Assembly: GCA_037045185.1 (NCBI GenBank)
Contig: JBAOHQ010000004.1
Span: 620,001 to 684,000 of the forward strand
DNA: 64,000 nt
Reading direction: 5' to 3'
DNA from: JAKOUY01 sp037045185
GTDB taxonomy: Bacteria; Actinomycetota; Acidimicrobiia; Acidimicrobiales; Ilumatobacteraceae
A program made the translations under genes and the position numbers. Below are positions 1 through 11,475 of the stretch, in pieces (position 1 is the first letter of the stretch; the number at the start of each line of letters is the position of its first letter). The notes below the pieces were generated by a model, which saw only the letters and a list, made by a program, of their open reading frames with translations, was not told the origin of the DNA and did no database searches.

Positions 1-1332
<1,332 letters not shown>

Positions 1333-1335
1333 GCC

Positions 1336-3807
<2,472 letters not shown>

Positions 3808-3889
3808 GCCACCCGGCTCGATCGGCCGCAGCGGCGGCCCGCATCGTGGGCGTCGCCCACCTCATCCTCACGACGAAGGGATGGGTGAC

Positions 3890-4195
3890 ATGGCTGCTGC
3901 TCGGAGGGACCGCGGCCAGGCGCTGCCGCTGGTGCTGATCATCGTTGCCATCACCGTGCTGACGCTGGTGGGCGCCGGGTTCGCCGCCCAGCGGGTGATC
4001 GACCGCAATCGTGCACAGACCGCTGCCGACGCCGCGGCGCTGGCGGGCGTACTGGAGGGTCGGGCCGGTGCCAGCCGGATGGCCGCGGCGAACGGGGCCA
4101 CGCTGGTCAGCTTCGCTCGAACCGGGGAGGTGGTCACGGTGACCGTCGACCGCCACGGGGTGCTGGCCACGGCCCGGGCGACCAACGGGCCCTGA
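3890..4195 (+). CDS. TadE/TadG-like small membrane protein
   Basis: Protein of about 101 residues with a short basic N-terminus (AAARRDRGQALPL), one hydrophobic helix (roughly residues 11-33) and then QTAADAAALAG. The RGQA-TM-ADAAALAGA pattern is the hallmark of TadE/TadG-like pilus-associated proteins and of actinobacterial TadE-like proteins from secretion gene clusters. The ATG at 3890 was preferred because a GAAGGG ribosome site ends 9 bases upstream; the ATG at 3881 directly abuts that site. No pilus or secretion genes are adjacent, so the partner system is unknown. Function is inferred from the signature only. Confidence 0.6.
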   Translation: MAAARRDRGQALPLVLIIVAITVLTLVGAGFAAQRVIDRNRAQTAADAAALAGVLEGRAGASRMAAANGATLVSFARTGEVVTVTVDRHGVLATARATNGP

Positions 4196-4243
4196 TCTCG
4201 CCGGCGGCCGATCGACGTCATCCACGCGAGGCGACACCGTCGC

Positions 4244-5314
4244 GTGACACCCGGCTGCCATACTGGCGCAGTGGATGCTGCCACCGACGTCGGCCTCGAA
4301 CCCGGTGAGACCCCAACGGGCGAACTCCCCGCGCCGGCCGCCTTGTGGGATCCCGGGCTGAACCCTCCGTCACCGGTGCCATCGGCACCGGCTGGTGAGG
4401 CCACCGCTCAGTCCGTCGAGGAGACCTCCACCGAGCCTGCCACGGGCGCCGAGGAAACCACCCCCGCAACGGCCGACGTGCCGGCGGGCGACGTCGTCGA
4501 TCCAGTGGATGCCGAGGCCGCGGCGGGCGCGGTGATCGACGCTGCGGCGGCGCCTGCGCTCGAGGTACCGATCGCCGTGGCTGCGCCGCCCGAGGTCGGG
4601 GTCGCCTCCACCGACCTCGACGAGGTGCCGGAGATCCACATCGTCGCCCCGTCACCCCTGCCACCGGCGCCCCCTGCACCGCCGGTCGTACCCGTTGACG
4701 TGCCACCCACCGCCTCCCCGCCGCCGCGTCGCCCGGCGGTGGTGACCACCGATTCGGACTCGACGGCCGAGATCATGAGGCGCCCGCAGCGGCCACCCCG
4801 CCCACTGCAGCAACCCGTCGCCGTCCGTCGCCCGCCACGAGCCCGGGTCCGGCGTGTCACCCGGGTCGTGCGCAGCGTGGACACGTGGAGCGTGTTCAAG
4901 ATCGCGGCGATCTTCAACCTGTTCATGCTCGTCGTCACGCTCACTGCCGGAGTGCTGCTGTGGCATGTGGCCGTGTCCACCGGAACGATCGACAACATCG
5001 AACGCGGCTTCGAGAACGTCGGCTGGGAGGTCATCGACCTGAAGAGCAAGGGCGGCGAGATCTTCCAGAACGCCTGGATCGCCGGCCTGTTCACCGTGGT
5101 GGGCCTCACCGGCATGGCGGTGATGTTCGCCACGCTGTTCAATCTGATCACCGATCTGGTCGGCGGGGTGCGGGTCACCGTGCTGGAAGAAGAGGTCCGC
5201 ACGAGCGAGCAGCGCCCCCCGATGGTGGCGCAGGAGCATCCCGGCCAACCGGCCGCCCGCGTCGTTCGGCCCCAGCCGCCGAACGCAGTTGAGTCGCCGT
5301 CACCCCGCCGATAA
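4244..5314 (+). CDS. DUF3566 transmembrane protein
   Basis: Protein of 356 residues. The first 190 or so are Pro/Ala/Glu-rich and probably disordered; a basic patch (RARVRRVTRVVRSVD) leads into a DUF3566 domain with two membrane helices (FKIAAIFNLFMLV... and AWIAGLFTVVGLTG...). A DUF3566 gene directly downstream of gyrA and upstream of tRNA-Ile is the arrangement known from mycobacteria (Rv0007), which supports orthology; its function is unknown. The GTG at 4244 is used; a second in-frame GTG at 4271 is equally possible and would remove 9 residues. The disordered N-terminal region is long for this family. Confidence 0.85.
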   Translation: MTPGCHTGAVDAATDVGLEPGETPTGELPAPAALWDPGLNPPSPVPSAPAGEATAQSVEETSTEPATGAEETTPATADVPAGDVVDPVDAEAAAGAVIDAAAAPALEVPIAVAAPPEVGVASTDLDEVPEIHIVAPSPLPPAPPAPPVVPVDVPPTASPPPRRPAVVTTDSDSTAEIMRRPQRPPRPLQQPVAVRRPPRARVRRVTRVVRSVDTWSVFKIAAIFNLFMLVVTLTAGVLLWHVAVSTGTIDNIERGFENVGWEVIDLKSKGGEIFQNAWIAGLFTVVGLTGMAVMFATLFNLITDLVGGVRVTVLEEEVRTSEQRPPMVAQEHPGQPAARVVRPQPPNAVESPSPRR

Positions 5315-5335
5315 CCTGCTCAAGCCGCATGGAGC

Positions 5336-5409
5336 GGGGCTATAGCTCAGTCGGTTAGAGCGCATCCCTGATAAGGATGAGGTCACAAGTTCGATTCTTG
5401 TTAGCCCCA
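5336..5409 (+). tRNA. ileT: tRNA-Ile(GAT)
   Basis: Complete 74-nt cloverleaf without encoded CCA. Acceptor GGGGCTA pairs with TAGCCCC, the D-arm is GCTC...GAGC, the anticodon stem-loop is CATCC-CTGATAA-GGATG giving anticodon GAT, and the T-arm is ACAAG-TTCGATT-CTTGT; the discriminator is A5409. Its 3' part from 5382 onward is duplicated 2,934 bp downstream, which marks it as a probable integration target. Confidence 0.97.
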
Positions 5410-5461
5410 CCGCGAACAACCTGGTCACGAGTTCACGAGGCGCCGCAAGGCGCCTCGTTCG
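5382..5461 (+). repeat. Putative attL: 80-bp direct repeat, tRNA-Ile 3' end plus terminator
   Basis: The 80 bases from the tRNA T-arm through the downstream terminator hairpin recur at 8316-8395 with one mismatch (A5403 versus G8337). Homology starts and stops sharply. A repeat that starts at the T-arm and runs through the tRNA 3' end is the classic footprint of tyrosine-recombinase integration at a tRNA gene. This copy is joined to the complete tRNA. Confidence 0.85.
5435..5458 (+). terminator. Hairpin terminator after tRNA-Ile
   Basis: Perfect 10-bp stem ACGAGGCGCC / GGCGCCTCGT closed by a GCAA tetraloop, 25 bases after the tRNA. There is no clear T-run. The same hairpin is duplicated at 8369-8392. 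Confidence 0.7.
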
Positions 5462-5545
5462 CGTTCCCAGGTCCGCGACAGGTCCGCACGCGTCGGGAGC
5501 GCTCGTTGCGTCAGAGGAGCCTTTTCAGTCAGGTACGGTCACGCG

Positions 5546-6055
5546 ATGCAGGGGGGAGCGGGCACCGTTCTGATCACGGACGTGCTGTGGACGCAGCTGG
5601 TTGGAGACGGCTACGACGTCGATGCATCCGGCGACGTGGTTGCGATGGTGTCCACGAATGGCACCGCGGTCGGTCTGGACGCACGCTCGGGGAGTGGCCT
5701 GTGGTGCAGCCGCCTCTTCGACGAGGATGCCGAGATCGTGTGGCCGATGGACATGGCAGCGGCGGCGGGGGTCTTCGCGACGTTCGACGGCGACGGCCAC
5801 GTGGTGGGGCTCGATCACCGGTCCGGTGTGGCTCGCTGGCGCACGGTCCGCCCGGTCGATGCCGACAGCATCCTGGCGGCCGGTGGGCGGTTCGTGGTCG
5901 AGTCGTCGTATGCCAGTGATGTTGCGCACCAGGAGTTCCGGGTGATCGATCCGTACACGGGCGAGCAATCCGCTTCGGCGGGCCCAGAGGATCCGAGGCT
6001 TGTGCAGGGTTCGATCGAGCTTCGGGTGTCGAATCGCAGCGAGATCGGACGATGA
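5546..6055 (+). CDS. PQQ-like beta-propeller repeat protein, short
   Basis: Protein of 169 residues with repeated strands of the kind ...VVAMVSTNGTAVGLDARSG... and ...GVFATFDGDGHVVGLDHRSG..., each a blade of a PQQ_2-like beta-propeller in which a LDxRSG turn recurs. Full propellers need six to eight blades, so this is either a fragment or a small oligomerising module. No signal peptide is evident. It is the only rightward gene in the islet and starts 84 bases inside the left repeat. Substrate or partner cannot be inferred. Confidence 0.5.
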   Translation: MQGGAGTVLITDVLWTQLVGDGYDVDASGDVVAMVSTNGTAVGLDARSGSGLWCSRLFDEDAEIVWPMDMAAAAGVFATFDGDGHVVGLDHRSGVARWRTVRPVDADSILAAGGRFVVESSYASDVAHQEFRVIDPYTGEQSASAGPEDPRLVQGSIELRVSNRSEIGR

Positions 6056-6216
6056 GCGTTTCGCTGTTGGGCACTGTCCGCCGCCAGACCTGAACCACGC
6101 GGCCGCTGTGTTGCTCTCGCCAGGCGTCGATCGCCGCTTGTCTCGTCCGATGGCGACTGAGCACGCTCTGGGTTTGCGACGTCGATGACCTCGTAAACCG
6201 CAGCGGTTCGAGCCAT
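6050..6216 (-). pseudogene. Possible remnant of a small conserved protein with frame change
   Basis: On the minus strand an ATG at 6216 opens MARTAAVYEVIDVANPER; about 60 bases later the protein-like sequence continues in another frame as RQAAIDAWREQHSG and then RVVQVWRR. The joined peptide reads as one small domain, so a one-base indel near 6165 is suspected. No natural stop codon marks the end, so the 3' boundary is arbitrary. The family is not recognised. Nothing else convincing was seen between 6056 and 6384. Confidence 0.3.
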
Positions 6217-6384
6217 CCACGGATTGTCGCGCGGCGGACACAGAGCGACGACGCCGAGCAACGCTCGTGCCGCGTGCTGCGTCCGAACCAGCGGCGCATC
6301 GGGCGCCTGGAAGGTGATCCCCAGCTCCGCAACTGGCATGACTTGACCATTCACGCTTGCAGGAGGGTCGCTTCGCCGCCGAGA

Positions 6385-6738
6385 TCAGAGCGGGATCTCG
6401 TGGGCGGTGATACTGAACTCGTCGCCTTCGAGCACAATCGCGGTCAGCCCGTACTCCGTGCCTGTGGCGTGACGCTCGCCGGATGCCCAGTACGCGCCCT
6501 GATGGGACTTGATCGTGCTCTGGACCCCGTCGCTGCCGGAGACCCAGCCGCTCCCCTCGACAACGCAGAACAGCTGGTCGACGGTCGCCTCGTGCTCGCC
6601 GATGAACTCACCCGGGCTGAGGTGGAAGCACGCGACACGAACTCGTCCACGAGGGTCGGTGAGTGGAGCGAGCACGAAGTCGCTGCCGTACTGGTCGACG
6701 TGGTGGCCATCGTCGCGAGCGAACGAGAAGATCTTCAC
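6385..6738 (-). CDS. Cupin-domain protein
   Basis: Single-domain cupin of 117 residues. The first cupin motif appears as GEFIGEHEATVDQLFCVVEG and the second as GAYWASGERHAT; the usual HxH metal pair of motif 1 is reduced to HE, so metal binding may be altered. A GTG at 6738 is chosen because it begins VKIFSFARDD, the typical first strand, and has AAGG about 8 bases upstream; an ATG at 6804 would add 22 unlikely residues. It lies in the tRNA-Ile islet, leftward, 90 bases beyond the DUF402 gene. Small cupins of this type include enzymes and sensors, and the role here is open. Confidence 0.65.
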   Translation of the reverse strand: MKIFSFARDDGHHVDQYGSDFVLAPLTDPRGRVRVACFHLSPGEFIGEHEATVDQLFCVVEGSGWVSGSDGVQSTIKSHQGAYWASGERHATGTEYGLTAIVLEGDEFSITAHEIPL

Positions 6739-6827
6739 CGCTGAAGCCTTACCGAAGACGAGCTCGCCGGAGCAACACCGGTGCAGCGGTTCGCAGAGAC
6801 GCAAGGCGGCGGAGTCGCAGGGGGCTG

Positions 6828-7355
6828 CTACCTCCCGTGACGCCGGATCTGATTGAGACGCTCGCCGTGTCCGCCGTCGAACGGGAAGATCGCATCAGCG
6901 ATCATCGATTGAACCTCTCGGGCGGCCTGGCGCGCTTCATGAACCTGCGCAGCCGGATACCTGTAGAGGACTCGGTGCTCGTCGAACTCGGCGAGATCAA
7001 CCAACTGCACGTTGCCGTCGCGGATGATCACATCGAGGGCGAGGTCAACGGTGGTGATGATGCTGCCCGAGATCGTCGCTGGCATCGTGATGTCGATGTG
7101 GGCATCCACATGAGCGCCCTCGAGGAACATCGCGTTCCACCAGCGATCCCTCGGGAAGAACACGAGCGCCTCGAAGTCGAACCTCGACATCGAGATGTCG
7201 AAAGTCGTCACATCGGCTCCGCGCGAAATGTAGGCCCAGATGCCCGAATCGTCGGCCTCGACGCGGTTGAGGTCGACGCTTCGATGAAACCGCCACGTCT
7301 TGTTGATCACCCATCGCGCCGTCGATCCTTCGACCGCGGACCGATCCATCGGCAT
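6828..7355 (-). CDS. DUF402 domain protein (nucleotide phosphatase-like fold)
   Basis: About 176 residues. The central part (FEALVFFPRDRWWNAMFL ... VDLALDVIIRDGNVQLVDLAEFDEHR) matches the DUF402 pattern: hydrophobic strands, a pair of Asp/Glu in LDVIxRDGxVQLxDxxEF, and a helical C-terminus. Family members with known activity hydrolyse nucleoside di- and triphosphates (Ntdp) or act near RNA-binding domains; whether this one does is inference. The start is uncertain: ATG 7355 is used, and an in-frame ATG at 7463 would add 36 residues with no family resemblance. It is part of the islet. Confidence 0.6.
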   Translation of the reverse strand: MPMDRSAVEGSTARWVINKTWRFHRSVDLNRVEADDSGIWAYISRGADVTTFDISMSRFDFEALVFFPRDRWWNAMFLEGAHVDAHIDITMPATISGSIITTVDLALDVIIRDGNVQLVDLAEFDEHRVLYRYPAAQVHEARQAAREVQSMIADAIFPFDGGHGERLNQIRRHGR

Positions 7356-7540
7356 CCGTCGAGTGTTCCACGTCGGCCGCCCGGAGACACGGAGCCGCGC
7401 GGGAGGCATGACCCCGAGGTGCCGATGGATGAGACAGAACGCACAACACAGAACGACGGACAAGAACCGTCGCGTCTGGCCGAGCAGATCGGCGCATCGG
7501 CGCTTCCCGGCGGCGGTTCAGCGGACGCCGGGCTCGCTCT

Positions 7541-8029
7541 TCACGACGTTGCTGGTGGGCCTGACTGCGGGAACCGTTGCCTGAACGCGGAAGCTGGTTC
7601 GAGCACGAAGCCGTCGGGGCCGAAGGTCACTGTGAAGGCATCGAGGAAGCCGCTTTGGCCGAGGATCACGGCGGTGCCTTGGTGTGGCCAGGGATCGAGT
7701 ACAGCGACCACGCCGCGCCAACTGATCGGCGTTGCGTTGACGGCGTGGGCAGGCGGTCGGACCTCCAGCGTGAGGTCGTACAGCGGCACCTCGTTCGTCG
7801 AGCCGCCGAGGCGCAACAGCATCGTCTCGTGACGTTCGATCGCACCGCCGGCCGTGTGGAGCACCTCGGGGGCGACGACGGTGATCGGACCGCCCGTGTC
7901 GATGATCGCCGCAAAGCGGTTCGGTGCGCCGGGTGCGGCAACTCCGACCACGGCACGCAGCACCGGCTGTGGGCTGCGTCCGCGCCCCTCTCCGAAGTCG
8001 GTGTAGCTGTATTGCCAGGCGTCAGCCAA
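7541..8029 (-). CDS. Retropepsin-like aspartic protease domain protein
   Basis: Protein of 162 residues with the aspartic-protease signature IIDTGGPITVVAP (DTG triad near residue 45) and the second hydrophobic block AVILGQSGFLDAFTV, as in bacterial retropepsin-like proteins that act as dimers. There is no signal peptide or membrane helix, so it is probably cytoplasmic. The start is TTG 8029, overlapping the stop of the upstream small gene by 8 bases, which suggests translational coupling. It lies in the tRNA-Ile islet. The protease assignment rests on the DTG and ILG-F motifs; its substrate is unknown. Confidence 0.65.
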   Translation of the reverse strand: MADAWQYSYTDFGEGRGRSPQPVLRAVVGVAAPGAPNRFAAIIDTGGPITVVAPEVLHTAGGAIERHETMLLRLGGSTNEVPLYDLTLEVRPPAHAVNATPISWRGVVAVLDPWPHQGTAVILGQSGFLDAFTVTFGPDGFVLEPASAFRQRFPQSGPPATS

Positions 8030-8210
8030 GCCCGTAGACCACCGGCTCGTCCACTGCCGGGGCGCGCATCACTTCGACCTCGCCGAGATCGGCGCTGGCG
8101 AGCACGTCGAGCAACTCGGACAGCGACGGGGCATCGCAGCGCACGTGATTCGCCGAGTCAACGGCGACCCAGAGACCGGCCCATGGCCTCAGATCAAGCG
8201 TGCGAACCAT
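8022..8210 (-). CDS. Small DUF5678-like protein paired with retropepsin
   Basis: Protein of 62 residues with a GLWVAVDSANHVRCDAPSLSELLDVL core, resembling the short beta-beta-alpha proteins (DUF5678-type: W-V-A-x-D ... G/S-x-S-x-x-E-x-x) often encoded just upstream of retropepsin-like genes. ATG 8210 was chosen because the residues upstream of it are low-complexity. It overlaps the protease gene by 8 bases. It could be an adaptor, substrate or regulator of the protease; this is inference from gene order. Confidence 0.5.
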   Translation of the reverse strand: MVRTLDLRPWAGLWVAVDSANHVRCDAPSLSELLDVLASADLGEVEVMRAPAVDEPVVYGLG

Positions 8211-8315
8211 GACGTGAGCGTACCTGGTCCCTGTGACACGGTCCGGCGCCTTGCGGCGAACGAACCTCCCTCCGCCAGTACAGACCACCCGGTGCAGAAC
8301 GAACGTCGGACTGGC

Positions 8316-8395
8316 GTCACAAGTTCGATTCTTGTTGGCCCCACCGCGAACAACCTGGTCACGAGTTCACGAGGCGCCGCAAGGCGCCTCGTTCG
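8316..8395 (+). repeat. Putative attR: second copy of 80-bp tRNA-Ile repeat
   Basis: 79 of 80 bases match 5382-5461, including the T-arm, 3' acceptor strand and terminator hairpin. The upstream part of a tRNA (D-arm, anticodon arm) is missing, so this is not a tRNA gene. The single difference (G8337) would give a wobble pair in the acceptor stem, so this end would still be compatible with a functional tRNA before integration. Confidence 0.85.
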
Positions 8396-8475
8396 TCGTG
8401 CCGGGTCAGACGCGAGTTCGTAGGCCGGACGTTCGTCAACGGCTGGGTCGGGACGGCCCAACTAGATTGACGGGC

Positions 8476-8616
8476 GTGAAAGCGCTGCGTCGGATCCTGG
8501 TGGCGCTGGGTGCGGCCGGCGCCATCGCCAGCGCGCTGCGGTTCCGCGGCAAGGGTGGCGTCCCGCCGCAAGAGGGTGGTTGGCGCGAGGTGCCGACCCC
8601 CCGGCCACCGTCGTGA
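8476..8616 (+). CDS. Small single-helix membrane protein
   Basis: 46 residues starting at GTG 8476: basic start (VKALRRI), one short hydrophobic stretch (LVALGAAGAIASALRF) and a Pro/Gly-rich tail. A TAGATT box lies 7 bases before the start, so the transcript may be almost leaderless. Its stop overlaps the next gene's start in a GTGA arrangement (8613-8616), which supports real translation and coupling. No family recognised. The preceding 80 bases after the repeat hold only this promoter-like box. Confidence 0.5.
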   Translation: MKALRRILVALGAAGAIASALRFRGKGGVPPQEGGWREVPTPRPPS

Positions 8617-9632
8617 TCCCCGCTCGATCCATCGCTGGCCCGGCGCCCATCGTGGGCGTCGTCGGCGCCGGGGTCACCGGGCGGGTCGTGGCGGCGCACC
8701 TCGCCGCAGCGCACTGGCGGGTGGCGGTGACCGACGAGGCGCAGCCGGCCAGCGCCACCGACCTTGCGGTGCGGGTGAGGGGTGTCGCCGTCGATGCTGC
8801 CGAGCATCTCGCTGCGGCCGACGTGGTGGTGTTGTGCCACCCGCCGACGCACCTCGACCTGGCCGAGTGGCTGTTGCGTCAGGGCACGTCGTTGGTCAGC
8901 CTCAGCGATGATCTCGGTGATCTGGACGACCTGGTCCGGCTCGATGCGCTGGCTCGGTCGTTCGGCACCACGTTGGTAGTCGGCGCCGGCATGTCGCCCG
9001 GTCTGACCGGATTGCTCGCCCGTTCGCTGGCCCCCCAGGTGCCGGTGCTGGAGGAGATCCACATTGCCGTGCACGGCACCGGTGGACCGGCGTGCGCTCA
9101 CCAGCACCATTCCTCCCTCGGCCAACCGGGCCTGGCCTGGCACGACGGCGCCTGGCTGGAACGCCCTGGCGGCAGCGGCCGGGAGCTGTGCTGGTTCCCC
9201 GAGCCGGTGGGGGCCCGTGACTGCTATCGGGCTGCGCTTGCCGACCCGCGCGCCCTGCATCGCTGCTTCCCGGCGGCGACGCGCATCTCCGCCCGGGTGT
9301 CGGCCAACCGCCGTGACCGCTTGACGGCACGCCTGCCGATGTTGGTGCCGCCACGGGCCGGCGGTGACGAGGGCGCGGTCAGGGTGGAGGTCCGCGGCGC
9401 CGACGGCACTGGGGCGCGGGTGACGGTCGTGATCGGTGTCGCCGGCCGGGTCGGTGATATCGCCGGGGCCACCGCTGCTGCGGCCGCCACAGCCGTGGTC
9501 GAGCGCAGCATGCCGAGCGGCGCGGTGCTGCTCGGCGGGGCCGACCTCGACAATGCGTCCCTGCTGACCGCGGTGCAGCACCTCGGTCTGCGCTTGCAGG
9601 AGTTCACCGGCGTGGCCCGCGCCGGCTGGTGA
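8613..9632 (+). CDS. NAD(P)-binding saccharopine-dehydrogenase-like protein
   Basis: 339 residues. The N-terminus carries a Rossmann motif GVVGAGVTGRVVAAHL followed by a second strand ending in an acidic residue (VAVTDE), indicating NAD(P) binding. The middle contains GAGMSPGLTGLLA, as in saccharopine dehydrogenase-like reductases where this glycine-rich turn follows the dinucleotide domain. GTG 8613 is favoured for its overlap with the preceding stop. It probably oxidises or reduces a small metabolite, but the substrate is not predictable. It converges on the DUF1003 gene with no gap. Confidence 0.6.
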   Translation: MIPARSIAGPAPIVGVVGAGVTGRVVAAHLAAAHWRVAVTDEAQPASATDLAVRVRGVAVDAAEHLAAADVVVLCHPPTHLDLAEWLLRQGTSLVSLSDDLGDLDDLVRLDALARSFGTTLVVGAGMSPGLTGLLARSLAPQVPVLEEIHIAVHGTGGPACAHQHHSSLGQPGLAWHDGAWLERPGGSGRELCWFPEPVGARDCYRAALADPRALHRCFPAATRISARVSANRRDRLTARLPMLVPPRAGGDEGAVRVEVRGADGTGARVTVVIGVAGRVGDIAGATAAAAATAVVERSMPSGAVLLGGADLDNASLLTAVQHLGLRLQEFTGVARAGW

Positions 9633-10157
9633 TCACCCGGGCGGGGTCGGGGCCCGTTCCACCTCGGTCAGCCGCTCGGTCAGACGCTCCACCGCCTTGG
9701 TCAGCCGATCGAGGCGCTCATCCAACTCGTGCGAGGTGACCACGTCACCCAGTGCCATGCGCACGCCGGCGAGCTCGCGGGCCAGGAACTCGGTGTCGGC
9801 CTGGGTGCGTTCGGCGACGCGGCGATCGTTGTCGGACTGCCGGCGGTCGCGCTGCTCCTGGCGGTTCTGGGCCAGCAGGATCAGCGGAGCGGCGTAGGCC
9901 GCCTGGGTGCTGAACGCCAGGTTGAGCAGGATGAACGGGTACGGGTCGAACCCGCCCTTGCGGATGTTGCCGATGTTCAGCCCCCAGGCGAAGTTCACCG
10001 CGATCCAGACGATGACGATGGCCGTCTGCATGACCAGGAACCTGGCGGTGCCGAAGAACCGGGCGATCGACTCGCTGAAGGCGCCGAACTTCTCGCTGTC
10101 GTAGTGCACGCCGATGCGCCGACCCTCGCGCGGCGTGGAGAGATCACGGCCCCTCAC
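9633..10157 (-). CDS. DUF1003 membrane protein
   Basis: 174 residues. Two membrane helices (FLVMQTAIVIVWIAVNFAWG and FILLNLAFSTQAAYAAPLILLAQNRQ) are joined by the loop FDPYPFILLN that is diagnostic for DUF1003; a coiled-coil-like tail (LDERLDRLTKAVERLTERL) follows. The ATG overlaps the stop of the upstream MgtE_N/CBS gene (ATGA), so both are translated together. Actinobacterial genomes frequently pair these two families. Function is not established; a role linked to divalent cation homeostasis is inference from the pairing. Confidence 0.85.
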   Translation of the reverse strand: MRGRDLSTPREGRRIGVHYDSEKFGAFSESIARFFGTARFLVMQTAIVIVWIAVNFAWGLNIGNIRKGGFDPYPFILLNLAFSTQAAYAAPLILLAQNRQEQRDRRQSDNDRRVAERTQADTEFLARELAGVRMALGDVVTSHELDERLDRLTKAVERLTERLTEVERAPTPPG

Positions 10158-11405
10158 GTCCGCACCCCCTCACGGAGATGGACGCTGGGCCGGCGGCGCA
10201 GCCGCCAGTCACGCGGCAGGGCCCGGTCCAGCACGTCGTCCACCGTGATGGCGCCGAGCAACCGGCCGCCCTCGTCGGTGACGCCGACGGCCAGCATGTT
10301 GTAGCTGGCCAGCCGCTCGGCGACCTCCCGCTCGGGCATGTGCGGTGAGATCGTCGGTTCCTCCACCAGGCACGCACTGAGCTCGGCGCTGGGCGGTTCA
10401 CGCAGCAGGCGCTGGAAGTGGACGACGCCGAGGTACGTGCCCGTGGGTGGCTTGAACGGTGGGCGGACGACGAACACCTGGGCGGCGATGGAGACCAGCC
10501 ACTCCGGGTCGCGCACCTGGGCGAGCGCTTCGGCAACGGTGGCGGCGGGACCGAGGATGATGATCTCCGGCGTCAGCAACGACCCGGCGGTGCCCTCGGT
10601 GTAGCTCAGCAGCCGGCGCATGGTCTCGGCGTCTTCGTCGTCCATGGCGTCCAGGACGCGGGTCCGCTGCTCGCCGGGCATCTCCTGCAACAGGTCGGCG
10701 AGGTCGTCGAACTCCATCTCCTCCAACACGTTGACCAGGCGATCCAGGTCGAGGCCTTCGATGATCCGCAACTGCTCGGCCTCGGGAAGCTCCTCCAGCA
10801 GGTCGGCCAGGCGGTCGTCGTCCATCGACTGGGCCAGCTGCTTGCGGCGCTCCAGCGGCATCTGGCGAACGGCGGCGGCCACGTCGCTGGCGTGCATGTC
10901 ACGCAGGCGGGCCACCTCGGCGGCGACCTCGGCGCCGGCAACGCCGGCGAACAGCTGCGGGAGATCGTCGAAGTCGACCAACCGGTAGCTGGGCCGGCGG
11001 CGCAACGCCGAGCGCTTGGCGAGGCGAACCTTGGCTGGTTCCCACCACTGGCTGCGAGCATCGCCGACGGCGCGGAGGGCCACGTCCGAGACGGTCTCGT
11101 CGCCCACCTTCTTGTCGATGATGTCCCGACCGATGAGGATCTCGCCGACGCGTCGGCTTGAACGGGTTCAGGTCCACGTCCCAGCTGCGCAGCCGGGCGC
11201 CATCACTGTCGAGGCCGGCGAGGCGAGCGGCGTTGACGAAGATCCGCCGCCGAGCGCTGGTGGCGACGAACCCGAGGACGCGGGTGTGGCCGCCCTTGAT
11301 GGCGGGTGTGACGACGATGTCGTCGAGCTTGCCGATGGGCGACCCGCCGGCGTCGAGCAATGGCAGGCGCATGACCCGGAACGCGTAGATCAGCTCCCCT
11401 GCCAT
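10154..11405 (-). CDS. PRC-barrel / MgtE N-domain / CBS protein, frame-disrupted
   Basis: Cytoplasmic regulator-like protein of about 415 residues split over two frames. The first part, from ATG 11405 (MAGELIYAF...), is a PRC-barrel-like domain; near 11,150 the reading continues in another frame (EILIGRDIIDKKVGDETVSD). Then come the MgtE_N helical superhelix (DRLADLLEELPEAEQ..., DDLADLLQEMP...) and a CBS pair near the C-terminus. The MgtE membrane channel is absent, as in the mycobacterial homologue type. The break is best read as a one-base indel; a GTG at 11107 could alternatively start a separate MgtE_N protein. Overlaps the DUF1003 gene by 4 bases. Confidence 0.75.
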
Positions 11406-11475
11406 GCGGGGAAGGCTACCCCTCGGGGTGTGCTCGGCGTCTGAGGAAATGGGCGCCGCTGAGTACCCTTCGGCC

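Larger units (their letters stand above)
5382..8395. mobile_element. Small tRNA-Ile-associated genomic islet (2.9 kb)
   Basis: Segment bounded by the 80-bp direct repeats at 5382-5461 and 8316-8395. It holds one rightward gene (beta-propeller fragment) and at least four leftward genes (cupin, DUF402, retropepsin-like, DUF5678-like), plus a frameshifted remnant. Base composition looks slightly less GC-rich than the flanks. No integrase, excisionase, transposase or replication gene is present, so it is either a non-autonomous element moved in trans or a remnant that lost its recombinase. Boundaries are read directly from the sequence; mobility is inference. Confidence 0.7.

Noticed and set aside
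8316..8389. Second tRNA-Ile gene
   Set aside because: Only the 3' part is present; D-arm and anticodon arm are missing.
11107..11165. Programmed frameshift in the MgtE_N gene
   Set aside because: No slippery heptamer or downstream structure, and many other genes here show similar single indels; an error is simpler.
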